64,000 bases of DNA from NCBI RefSeq assembly GCF_029962835.1, contig NC_080588.1:28257501-28321500 (forward strand). Reading direction: 5' to 3'. The notes under the pieces are model-generated. The model was not told where the DNA came from. It was given only the letters and a program-made list of their open reading frames with translations, and did no database searches. Each line of letters starts with the position of its first letter. Position 1 is the stretch's first letter. Position numbers and translations under genes: made by a program. Source of the stretch: Magnolia sinica. Lineage: Eukaryota; Streptophyta; Magnoliopsida; Magnoliales; Magnoliaceae. Shown here in pieces: positions 1 to 9,772 of the stretch.

Positions 1-130
1 ATATATGATGTCCATTGGCGCGGCCCATTGATGCATCCCACTTAATGTATATGAGGCCCATTGGCGCGACTCATTGATGCGGCCCACTTTATATATATGA
101 GGCCCATTGGTGCGACCCATGTAATGAGGC

Positions 131-928
131 CCATCTTGATGTATTTGTGGCCCATCCATGAGGCCCACCTCGATGTATTTGTGGCCCACTTGGGAGGCCC
201 ATATGTTGGCCCAATGTGATATATTTGTGACCCATTTGGCGAGGCCCACTATGATGTGTTCGTGACCTTTGATGAGGCCCACCTTGATGTATTTGTGGCC
301 CATCCATGAGGCCCACCTCGATGTATTTGTGGCCCACTCGAGAGGCCCATATGTGCGGGCCAATGTGATATATTTGTGACTAGGGCTATGCATCAAGCCG
401 AGTTGAGTCGAGGTGGGCCAAGCTCGGCTTGACTCATCCATGTTATATCGAACTCGAGCTCAACATTGAAGCTTGACTTGTTTGCCAAAGCTTTCAAGTC
501 GAGTTCGAGTTTACCTCAGTGGGGTAAGGGAAAGAAAAACAGGGAATGGGGACGGGTAGGGTGAAGTAGGGTTTTTTAGTAAAAACTTTTAAGTTTTAAC
601 TTCTTCTTTTTAACTTAAATATATATATTTAATATTAATATAATATATATAATATATATTATTAAAATATACTCGAGCTAAGTCGAGCTCGAGCTTCGAG
701 TCGAGTCGTGTCGAGTTGAAATACACCATGGTCGAACTTGGCTTGAACTCAACTCGAGCTTTAGTAAAAAAGCTTGACTCACCTTGAGCCAGCCTTTCAA
801 GCCGAGTCAATCTGAGCTGAATCAAGCCGAGTCGAGCGAGCTTTTCGAGCTAGCTTGACTCGTGTACAGACCTATTTGTGACCCATTTGGCGAGGCTCAC
901 TATGATGTGTTCATGACCTTTGATGAGG
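131..928. repeat. 148-bp tandem duplication split by a miniature element
   Basis: About 148 bases starting near 131 repeat starting near 279. The second copy is cut at 380 by the hAT-type element and resumes at 875: 'TTTGTGACCCATTTGGCGAGG' is seen at about 226 and again at 875. The duplication therefore predates the insertion. Confidence 0.7.
381..874. mobile_element. hAT-type miniature element (MITE) with perfect 8-bp TSD
   Basis: The element starts TAGGGCTATGCA and ends TGTACAGACCTA, giving imperfect 12-bp terminal inverted repeats (9 of 12 match). It is flanked by a perfect 8-bp target-site duplication, TTTGTGAC, at 373-380 and 875-882. An 8-bp TSD with TAGGG-type ends is the signature of hAT transposons. 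The interior consists of degenerate GAGCTCGAG / CTCGACTTGAGC motifs in both orientations, so it can fold on itself. It encodes no transposase and must be moved by a partner element. Confidence 0.88.
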
Positions 929-1237
929 CCAGATGTGATGTAATGAGGCCCATTATGATGTACTGGGGCCCGGATGTGAGGCCCATTGTGATGTATTTGG
1001 CCCATTGAGATTGTATGTGGCCATTGTGATGTGTATTAAGCCCACGTAATGCGGCTCATTGTCATATGTGAGGCCCATTATGTTGTATATGAGGCCCTTA
1101 TGTGAGGCCATGGGCCCACTATACGTTTGGCTCTATGTGGGCCACTCCTTGGGAGCAATGTTGGTTAAATATCCACATTGATGGGCAATGATGGTTAAAT
1201 GTCCACATTATGACCTTCCCTTAGGCCTTGTTAGGCT

Positions 1238-1628
1238 CATTCTCATCGGTGCCAATTATCGGTGCTGATTATCGAGGCTGATGCTGATCATCGAGGCCGA
1301 ATGTCGAGGCCAATTGTCAAGGCCGATCGTTGAGGCCGAATGTCGAGGTTGATTATCGAGGCCAATTATCGATGATGATTATCGATGTCGATTGTCGAGA
1401 CCGATTATCAACGATGTTTATTGGTGCCGATTATCGAGGCCAATACTGATCCGAATGTCGAGGCCGATTGTCGAGGTCAATTATCGATGATGATTATCGG
1501 TGCCGATTGTCAAGGCCAATTATCGACGATGATTATTGGTGCCGATTATCGAGGCCAACACTGATCATCGATGCCGATTATCGATGTTGATTATCAGTGC
1601 CGGTTATTGATACCGATTATGATATGTG
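1238..1628. repeat. 13-bp minisatellite with a 115-bp higher-order unit
   Basis: About 28 tandem 13-bp monomers of consensus GATTATCGAGGCC fill this stretch. Two successive nine-monomer blocks (1338-1452 and 1453-1566; eight monomers of 13 plus one of 11) carry the same order of variants, so the array has a higher-order period of 115 bp. Thirteen is not a multiple of three, and the array is absent from the other family A LTR, so it grew after the copies separated. Confidence 0.8.
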
Positions 1629-3028
1629 ACAACATAGCATCATGATACATGACCATACGCATCATTTGCATGTTCGTTATGAGATGTGGTTGACCTTTGC
1701 ATATGCCATAAGGCAGGTTGTTTATGAGACTCCCTGATAGGCGGAGTCGTCCCACATGAGCACACGGTATGCGCAGGATTGATGTATGACTAGATTGTAT
1801 AACTCATGCATCACGCATTTTGTGATATGACTACTGTACGCCCTAGCGATATTAAGGCCATAGCCTCCACAGGCATATCGTGGATGGCCAGATGGGACAC
1901 CAAAAATATTTGGTTCTAGCATACGGGTGCCATAAATGTCCCTTGGTGAAAATTCATAAACCTCCATGGCCAGGAGACGCCCCAACGTCGAGACTAAGTG
2001 GATATATCTGAGCACATGATGGTCATATACCAGTAGGTCGTGTCTCGCACTGTGTCATGGTCGGTTGGGAGGGGGTGTGACCATATCGCCTAAGTGAGGG
2101 GGCAATATCTAAGTTGAGTTTGACCAGCTTGAGGAATGGGTCCACTATCGACAAGCCGGGCTTGATATTGGCAGGCGGATAGTGATGTCTCTTTCACTTA
2201 CCCAATCAAGTGCTCGGATAGAGGCGACAAGCTGGCGTTGAGTGTAATAGACCCCAGTGATGATCCCAGAGATGTACAGTACTAATATGTAGACTTATTG
2301 AGCAGGAGTTGTAGACTCATTCATTCATTCATTCACTATCCACTCAAGCTGGTGGTGGGCAACTAATTGTTATGTGTACCTTCGCAATGGCCAAGATTTT
2401 GGATGGGGCGCCCGACTAACCTGAGGTCAGGAGTTTACCACATTGAGTTTGGTTATCCAAATTTAGGTATGGGACCAGTTTGGATAGAAGTCCCTTGTAA
2501 TGGACCCCATAGCCTGCGATACTACGTACTATCATCCCGACTTCATACTCTAGTTTGGTCATTATATTTGCACCGTATACTGCATCTACAGCATACGACA
2601 TTTCGGGTTGCTATGTTTCAGCATTTATATGGCCTAGATTATCCTGATGGTATTTATGAACTTACCAGCATGTTTCCGCATTACTCTGATATTGTACGAT
2701 TTATGGATTGCCAGTATTTCCACATACTCTGATATTTATATGCTTAGCACGTGCATCACACATACTTATACAACCCTCTAAGGTTTCTATAAGCTTATGC
2801 ACGATAGATGCGTGCAGGTGGCATTAGGTCGCAGCAGCGTTGAGCTTGGAGCATGCAACTATCTTTTAGAGCTTTGATTTTTGATATATGTATATTTTCC
2901 TTTCAGCACTGTATTCAACTGTTTATATTAGTAGATATGTGATGATGATGTTGCCTTTGTGATTTAGGTAAACTTGTAGTTATGCTTCTTATGAGATAAA
3001 TGTACATTCGAAAATCCTCCTTGTAGGG

Positions 3029-3671
3029 GCTGTTGTCATTGAAAAACTGCCATCCACTTGAAGAAACATCAAAAATTCCATTCCACATAAAACTAAAGAA
3101 TTGTCGATAAAACAATCGATCATTCGTATTTGAATAAATGAAGAATCAAAAATCCAGAACTCTATAGAAGATAAAAAAAAATCTAATGTATTCAAAGTTT
3201 TAATGGTTAATGAAAAGCATGACCAGAATAAACAGAAAGGAAAGCCCAAACCCAATAACCTGAAACCGAACAAAAAATAATTCAAAAAGAAACCCACTAC
3301 TAATGCTAAAAACTAAAAAAATAATAACAAGGAAAAATCATCTAGCTGCTACGTGTGTGGCAAACCATGCCACTTTATAAGAGAGTGTTATAAGCGGAAA
3401 AGAAAGCCATCTCCTACACTCAAGAAATGTGACGGAGGAACCTGAAACTGTGGCATGCTCACAGAAGTCGACATGGTTCGCTATAACCATGTGATGATTG
3501 GTGGATCAACACGAGTGTTAGCACACGTGTGTATTAGATTGCACGTAGTTCAAGAAACATGAGGAGGTTCCTTCTGATAGAAAAGTTTAAATGAGGAATT
3601 TTGTAACAATAAACATTATTGGACAAGGAAATGTTGAAGTAGTGTTCACATCTGAGAAGACCATTACTCTA
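3029..3671 (+). pseudogene. Copia gag-protease fragment captured in the family A LTR
   Basis: Plus-strand translation with stops and frameshifts shows the C-terminal half of a Copia-type gag: a 'LPSTW...KTKELS' block near 3050-3110, a lysine/asparagine-rich linker, then a zinc knuckle C-x2-C-x4-H-x4-C at 3347-3388. After that comes the start of the protease region, with a 'WWINT'-like motif near 3500 and 'IIGQGNVEVVFTS' near 3610. There are no LTRs and no TSD. The flanking A-LTR sequence resumes at about 3672 in line with 52572 of the other copy, with only a few bases replaced. It is a fragment, not a functional gene. Confidence 0.75.
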
Positions 3672-3789
3672 GATCGGAATCTGGAGTATGGGCATCGAGA
3701 GCCTAAAATGGGGTACTACGGAGGCTGTCAGCACCGGCTTTGGTGATCAGGAATTTTGTGAGCCCGATTTTCAAGTTTGGGGCGTGACA

Positions 3790-4750
3790 CAGTGACTCCC
3801 AAAGCACGAGTGGAGCTAGAAGGGAAGATGGATCCCTCTTACAATGTAGCTCCTTGGCACTACTCAGAGTGTGCTGAAGTAGGGAACATAAGCCCCAATA
3901 GATGAGTGTCAAAAGAGATAATCCAAACCAAGGAGAATCTAAAGGTGCTTTATCGGATCTTAACAGTAAGAATGAGGCTACTCGCGATGTGACAACTAAG
4001 CTCAAGTTGATTCCCGCATAGATCTCTTTATGGGAAGTACTTTGTCATCATGCATACACTGAAAAATGTTCGTCAAGACTTTGAGTGATGTGTACATCTC
4101 TTCAGACACTCTGCCTAATATGATCGCCCTTATAATTAGCAACTCATCGTTCCCCGAGCCGTCACATTTACTCTCGAGGAGCAATCGCCAAAGGGACATA
4201 GCCATGGGCGTTCACTGCACATAATCATGAGAAACAAAGACCTTTGAATTTCTTTGATCCTCATCGACAATGTTCAAGCCTGAACATATGCCCACTGAGG
4301 ACTACAGCTCTGCTGGGGATCGATCCATCCTCGTTCTAGCCCATCCACATGAATTGGAGAGCCTTTAACAACTCGAGAAGAACAATTAAGGGAGAAGTTG
4401 ACATTGAGGTACAAATCGATCTTAACCTTTCAACCATAACATTCTAAACTTTAGACATATTGGCTTCCTTCAATCTGATATTATGAAGGTCATGGCTCCA
4501 TAAGTTCGAGGTGATTCCCTCCACCCTCTATAAAAGGGTCAAGTACATCTTGGATAACAAGGTGATCTTCATTCTAGCCCAAACTAAATTCATTATCCAT
4601 GCTAGCTACATTGCATCCTAGCTAGATATCCCAGTCATTGATATTCAGCACTCGGAGGAGGACATCCCTTATCATAGCTTCGAATTCGAGACGATGAATG
4701 CGATTGCCAATCCTTCTCCCATGGGTGCTGAATACATCTTCCCACCACCT
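3790..4750 (+). pseudogene. Gypsy element T, segment 1: gag end and aspartic protease
   Basis: Degenerate plus-strand polyprotein of the Tat/Athila side of Ty3/Gypsy. Near 3990 'LKLIPAxISLWEVL' matches the region just before the protease. At 4266 comes the protease active site Asp-Asn followed by 'SSLNICPL', but one base is missing directly after the Asn codon, so the D-N-G motif is frameshifted. Then follow 'IDPSSF', 'RAFNNSRR', 'GEVDIEVQ' and 'VKYILDNKVIF'. Several in-frame stops sit where Arg, Gln or Gly codons are expected. The protease would cleave the Gag-Pol precursor; this copy cannot. It is cut at 4750 by the 4751-7627 insert and continues at 7791. Confidence 0.8.
4588..4750. repeat. 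163-bp direct repeat, left copy
   Basis: Bases 4588-4750 reappear at 7628-7790; by eye I see no mismatch. The sequence is part of the Gypsy T coding region (ends CCCACCACCT). The two copies flank the 2877-bp insert exactly: the base before and the base after the repeat differ at each copy. Confidence 0.93.
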
Positions 4751-7627
4751 TGGAAATTTTTTTGCTAATCTTTCCTTAAGTAGTTGTTTTTGGGGTCATT
4801 AGCGCTATACTCGATTGCTTGTGAAATTTACATCAATCACTTTAAATTGTATCTGCATGGCTCTAAACTTGTAGATTAGTTAGCGCTATGTTACTCAAAA
4901 CTGGGATCCATCTCTAAATCCAGTTGTTCTGGGGAATTTTGGAAGATCTGGATCGGACTGGACCGCGCATCGAAAGTCCGATGGTGATGATCTTAGGTTA
5001 TGCGGTCACCGAGTTGGGCTTGGTCATCACCTCGAAAATCAAGTCCATCGATGTTCCGGGTCGATTTGATTGAGTTCGAGTGAAGAGTGTGAGAACGGTT
5101 GGAATTTAATAAGTTTTTATGAAATTGAGTCGTGTCGCTTACGCGACGATTTTAAGCATTCTCACCGTTGGATTCTGACCCAATTTCACCCTCCGATCAG
5201 GAAGTTGGCCTGGGCATATCCTAGTGCTTGTGGACTGATCGAGATTCGGTGACCGTTGAATTGAGTGTAGTTCGCCACGGCTGATCTACGATCGGTACGA
5301 AAACTCAGCCTGACCTAGATCCATGGTCAATGAGCTTAAGTCCGACCTTTCGTGGTTATAGGCCCACCAGAAGTGCTTCGTTGGATCGCAAGAGTCGGGT
5401 TTTGGTTATAACCTAGGTATACCTTGTCCCTGGGGTTATTTCCATCAAAGATAGGCCTATTTATAGTCCTTAAACCCTAGCCCTCTTTTTCATACAAATT
5501 TTCTCTAACCCTAGCTTGGAAAGAGAGTGGAAAAGAGAGAGAAAGTGAGAGAGATAAGTTGGTGAATCATCTTGGATTTTTCCTTGTTCTTCTTCATCTT
5601 TGAACCTTCACTTTGAATCGTTCTTTTAACGATTCTGAGTTCAATTTGGGGTAAGTTAACCTAACCCTAACCTGTGTTAGAGCTTAGATTAGTCTTGGTG
5701 TTGTTGTATCTCATTTCTATCCTTGTTTTAGGGTATTCTATCGCCGTTGACGAAGACAACTCGTCTAAATCAGTTCGGTGTTCTTTCCTTGCTTAAGGTG
5801 CGGACTTTAAGTGTATAGGTTATGGGTTTCAAGGCTTTCAACGCCAGTTAGTGATTTATTCTTGTTATGGATGAGATTTCACATGCCAAATGTTGTGTTT
5901 ACTTTGCTTTCCTGATATGCATGTGCTATATTGAGATTTGTGTATTCTATGTGTATTTATAAAGTACCGTATACGTATAAAATATGCACTTGTGTTTGCC
6001 ATGATTATTTGTCATGTATGTATGCTAGATGCATGTATGACAACTCCTTGGTAAAAGGAATTGTCTAAATGCATGTATTTCAACATACGTCATGTATGTT
6101 GTTCCATGTATGCTAAGTGTTTGTAGAAATGCATGAATGATCTAAAGTGTAACTTATTACACTAATTGTGGGCGTTGAGAAGTGATTCTCAATACTCCTA
6201 TGGATGCGCATGATTTCCTTTATGCAAGTTACATTCCATGTTATTTAAATTCAAGCATTACCTATGCTTACATTTATGTTAAGTTGATATTCTTCAGATG
6301 CGTATGTACCATGATTTAAGTTGTTGTTCCATTACTGTTTTACATTCAACATGAATATCTGTAGTAGTGTAAGGTGTGTGGGACTATGCATTAGTCTAGG
6401 AAATCGGTAATTGACCCTATATTCGTGGTTGAGATTGCTTTCGCCACGTAGGACGTATTAGACGAACACAAGTCGTATTAGAGTTGTCAGTAGTGGTTTG
6501 GCTACGCGGAGTGTTTGCGCACTCTATGTCGCTCAATTCAACGTGCGCTCATGCTAGCCGAGTTCGTCAAGTAACCCGATTATCCGATGTATGTTCACCA
6601 TGTATGGACGTTATTGCTTGAATCTAGGGTACCGAACTTACCAGTGAAATCCTATTAACTATGGCACTTGATCCGCTAAGACTCATGAGCCGGACATGGT
6701 GGTATGTGACACCGTGGTCAAGCTGTCGGCCTACGCTGGGGCGACGAGCCTCCCCGTAGTGACCAGTGAGCAACTAAACTCGTGAGCCGATTATGGTGGT
6801 ATGGGACACTATATTCGTGCTGTCGGCCTACATTGATTGGTGACGAGCCCTTTGTAATGACCTCGAGCATACCTGGATACCGCAAGGAGGTGACGAGTCG
6901 AATTGTGGTAGTAAAGGTATAAAAGGCGTGCATTGATTGGTGACGAGCCCTTTGCTACGACCTCAAATATATGATCGTATGAGATGTCTAGGATTGACGA
7001 CCCTAGTATGGATCACTGTTTGGATGGTGTTATGAGGAAGGTATCTTAGCTTCCCAATCTGGACTAATAACAACTTGGTAATCATATCCATGCACCGCAT
7101 TTGCATGTGCTTTGTAGATGTGGCGCACTTTGAGGTGATGTCATGCGTAACGTAAGATAAAGACGCCGAGGGTGTATGCGTGAGGGCACGAATGATATTG
7201 CATAGATCCTTGCATTATCTGGAGTACTTTGGATTTATTTTATTGTCCTGCTTTTTCATTTGTGTTTGATTGATCTGATAACATGTTAACCAATAGTGCC
7301 TTATTGTTCCACTAAGTTGATCACTCACTCCCACGTTCGGGCGGTGTTAAACACCCACCGGACTCTGTCTTAGGCTCGATGTTACAGATGTGGATGCGAC
7401 TTCGAGGCAGAGCGGAGCTAGATGATGATGAGGCTGCCTTCTCCTATGCAGTTTTCTGACTGGTTCTAGCGAGCCTCGGTCGATGTGCGGGATTATTTTT
7501 GGGAACTTAAATGATTTAATTAGATACTTACAATTTTGATAAATAACACTTTCATACTATCTGTCTTGTATATGTATTTCAGAATTTACACTTGTACACA
7601 TGTTTCTATAAGTCTTCCGCTAGCTTT
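4751..7627 (+). mobile_element. Family B-like LTR segment, truncated at both ends
   Basis: The interior is clearly homologous to the solo B LTRs at 8722 and 44467: the block near 4920-5300 with 'CCGCGCATCGAA', the promoter block near 5430-5500 followed by 'AAACCCTAGCC', the repeated 'GAGCCGGACATGGTGGTATG' type block at about 6690-6960, and the AC-rich tail near 7320-7480. It lacks the canonical end: the similarity stops about 170 bases before the TTACA terminus of the other B LTRs, and the left end begins inside the LTR. It is bordered not by a 5-bp TSD but by the 163-bp direct repeats. No gene is seen in it; its open frames have no recognisable protein. Confidence 0.75.
5457..5466 (+). promoter_or_regulatory. 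Probable TATA box of the B-like LTR
   Basis: CTATTTATAG stands at the place where the other two B LTRs have TATATATAG, between a 'CCTGGGG' block and the 'AAACCCTA' leader that is followed by a purine-rich (GAGA) leader. Conserved position in three copies supports it as the LTR core promoter. Confidence 0.6.
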
Positions 7628-7790
7628 ATTCATTATCCATGCTAGCTACATTGCATCCTAGCTAGATATCCCAGTCATTGATATTCAGCACTCGGAGGAG
7701 GACATCCCTTATCATAGCTTCGAATTCGAGACGATGAATGCGATTGCCAATCCTTCTCCCATGGGTGCTGAATACATCTTCCCACCACCT
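7628..7790. repeat. 163-bp direct repeat, right copy
   Basis: Second copy of 4588-4750. Directly after it the Gypsy T reading continues ('EWLALKYRTKNHH...'), so the right copy joins the downstream part of T and the left copy joins the upstream part. Confidence 0.93.
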
Positions 7791-8716
7791 GAGTGGTTGG
7801 CTCTTAAGTACCGAACGAAGAATCATCACAAGGCAGCAATAATCGAGCCACTCTCCATTACGTGAAAGTGGAGACTAGGATATCAACCTTCATTCCTTAT
7901 ACTGAATTCCCACTGGAGAAGCTTTAGGTGCACTCCCATCTAGTTTGTAAAGCCTAAGGTCGTTTGCGAGGACATGAGGGCAACATAGAACAATCTATCA
8001 AGGGTCCCTGTGGTTTTAGGAGGGTGCATTATTCCATTCTTAGGCTGGTCAATAGCACGGCCTCCTATCCAATGGGAGAAAATCTTGAGGCTGCAGGGGG
8101 AAGAACCCAAGGTAGAGAAGGTGCCCCAACAGGAGCAAGACCAGGGGACAAGTTCCACCTAATCCAAGAGCCAACCAAGAAGCTCTTGTTCTCATCCTCA
8201 CATCAGTCAAGGGTACAACTTTCCCATCTCAACCTCAATCATCCAGGGGCACAACCTGCCCACTTTAGCTTCAGTCAACCAAGGTCATAGCCTACCTACC
8301 TCGGCATCAATCAACCAGGTGTACAGCCTGCCCACCTTAACATCAATCAACCAGGGGCACAACCTTCCCACCTTAGCATTAATCAACCAGGGGCATAACC
8401 TGCCCATAGTAACTTTGATCAGCTAAGGGCACAACTTGCCCATATCGTTCTCGGCCAACTAGGGGCAAAGGGCCCCACCTGCCAACAACACAAGCAGCAA
8501 GGGGCAAAAAAGAGCCCATCCATTGAACCATAAAGGGGAAATGGTCCATCTTGAATTGGTCCGACATCCAAATTCAACAACCATCAAGGATCGAGGACCT
8601 TTAATGCATAGTAAGTGATCTTGGGGGAATTGAGTCTAAGTCGAATTCCAAACCCAATCTGGTAGAGATCATGGACATTGGGCTAGACCATGATGCTCTA
8701 CCTATTTCACTAGTCC
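7791..8716 (+). pseudogene. Gypsy element T, segment 2: protease-RT spacer
   Basis: Continues the polyprotein of segment 1 after the 163-bp repeat. Recognisable pieces are 'EWLALKYRTKN', the 'IARPPI' region and a glutamine/lysine-rich linker. The second half (8234-8485) is a run of twelve-residue repeats rich in Gln, Pro, Ala and His. Stops interrupt every frame. The segment is cut at 8716 by the solo B LTR, whose TSD copies are 8717-8721 and 12060-12064. Confidence 0.65.
8234..8485 (+). repeat. 36-bp coding minisatellite (12-residue repeats) in Gypsy T
   Basis: Seven units of exactly 36 bp (starting 8234, 8270, 8306, 8342, 8378, 8414, 8450), preceded by a shorter partial unit, keep one reading frame. 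Each unit encodes a version of I-N-Q-P-G-A-Q-P-A-H-L-S. Units 3 and 6 have a Gln codon turned into a stop (CAA to TAA, or TAG). Divergence between units suggests the array expanded while the protein was still expressed. Confidence 0.85.
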
Positions 8717-8721
8717 CCGGA

Positions 8722-9725
8722 TGTAACACCCTGAATTTTCACTATTTTGAAATTTTCAAAAATCCTTAAATTTTTTTTATAACTAGCCACGTCATCAATT
8801 ACTGACCCTCGACACTCGAGATGGGCTTATACACGGCTGGTGTCGATAAAGAATCGTACAAATAGGATTGATCGACTATAAAAGACCAACAAATCTGCTC
8901 GATCACTTAAACATCGAGCTTAGCCTTGGGATTTGTTCACGTAGGGTCCAATTCTAGCCGACCTATCACTAACTAATTGAGATGACTGTAACTAAATAAT
9001 TGGTGGATTAGGCTTGGGCCACCATCTTCACAAATGAGAAGGCCTAAAACCATTAATACCATGGGCTCAACATCACTTAAAGACCTTGGAGAAATCCTAA
9101 GAACCCGTCGCTCTCGGGAGTACATTGAAACTCCGTATCGGACCTACACCGCACGTCGAGGATCCGATGACCGCAAAACTATAGGATTATGTCCGTCCTA
9201 CTGGGCTTGACAACCATTGCGGGAATCGAGCCCAGATAGTATCTAGAAACGTACAACTTGAGCCCTAAGTGAAGCAAGTGAGAAACGCGAATATCTTTAA
9301 AAAATGTAATGGAACTTAAGTGAATTAGGTCATTCGCTCACACGTGAAATTGAGAATTTTGGACCGTCAATTTCTGACCAAACTTCACCCATGGAAAAAG
9401 AAAATTTTCCTGCACGTATCCATATACTTGTGGCCCCGATCGAGTAAGTACGATCGTTGATCTGACATAGGTACTCCACGGTCGATCGGCCTATCCGATC
9501 GCACTGAAACCACATCCTAGTATAGATCCATTGTCAGGGAACTTACCCTATGATGTAGGTGAGTAGTGGGCCTCCCTGTGAGCCCTGTTTGTCAAAAATA
9601 ACTGCCCAAAGGGTATAACCAATGTATATAGTGGCCCTGGGGCCATTTACATCACTTCTAGACTTATATATAGCCCTTATATCACCCTACCTCTCTCATA
9701 TACGAATTTTCCCAAAACCCTAAGG

Positions 9726-9772
<47 letters not shown>

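Larger units (their letters stand above)
1..1140. repeat. Degenerate GGCCCA/TGGGCC-rich tandem array
   Basis: Short imperfect units of the form 'GAGGCCCAnnnTGATGTATTTGTGGCCCA' recur across 1-372 and 875-1140, with at least 15 GGCCCA hexamers in the first 370 bases alone. The same array exists in shorter form at 51060-51240 in the complete family A LTR, so it belongs to the LTR. The open frames across it (for example 89-337 on the minus strand) are by-products of the repeat and are not treated as genes. Confidence 0.7.
1..3789 (+). mobile_element. 3' part of a long family A LTR (left end outside window)
   Basis: The stretch parallels the 3' part of the complete family A LTR at 48294-52662. 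Shared blocks include the GGCCCA-rich repeats, the 'GGGAGCAATGTTGGTT' block, a long stretch around 1640-2870 that matches about 51480-52390, and the terminus (GGGGCGTGACA here, GGGGCTTGACA there). The LTR end is placed at 3789 because the other copy ends at the same point with a verified target-site duplication. Extra material here but not in the other copy is the minisatellite at 1238-1628, the miniature element at 381-874 and the Copia fragment at 3029-3671. What follows at 3790 is decayed Gypsy polyprotein from the middle of another element, so this is probably a solo LTR; the left TSD cannot be seen. Confidence 0.75.

Noticed and set aside
89..337. 82-codon minus-strand open frame with repeated Gly-Pro-Gln-Ile-His motifs
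   Set aside because: It is a translation of the GGCCCA array; the same repeat in other LTR A copies is not kept in frame.
1238..1628. CRISPR-like regular repeat
   Set aside because: The 13-bp units are contiguous, without spacers, in a plant genome; it is a minisatellite.
2367..2732. 121-codon plus-strand open frame
   Set aside because: It lies in the conserved 3' half of LTR A, matches no protein family I know, and the other LTR A copy does not keep this frame.
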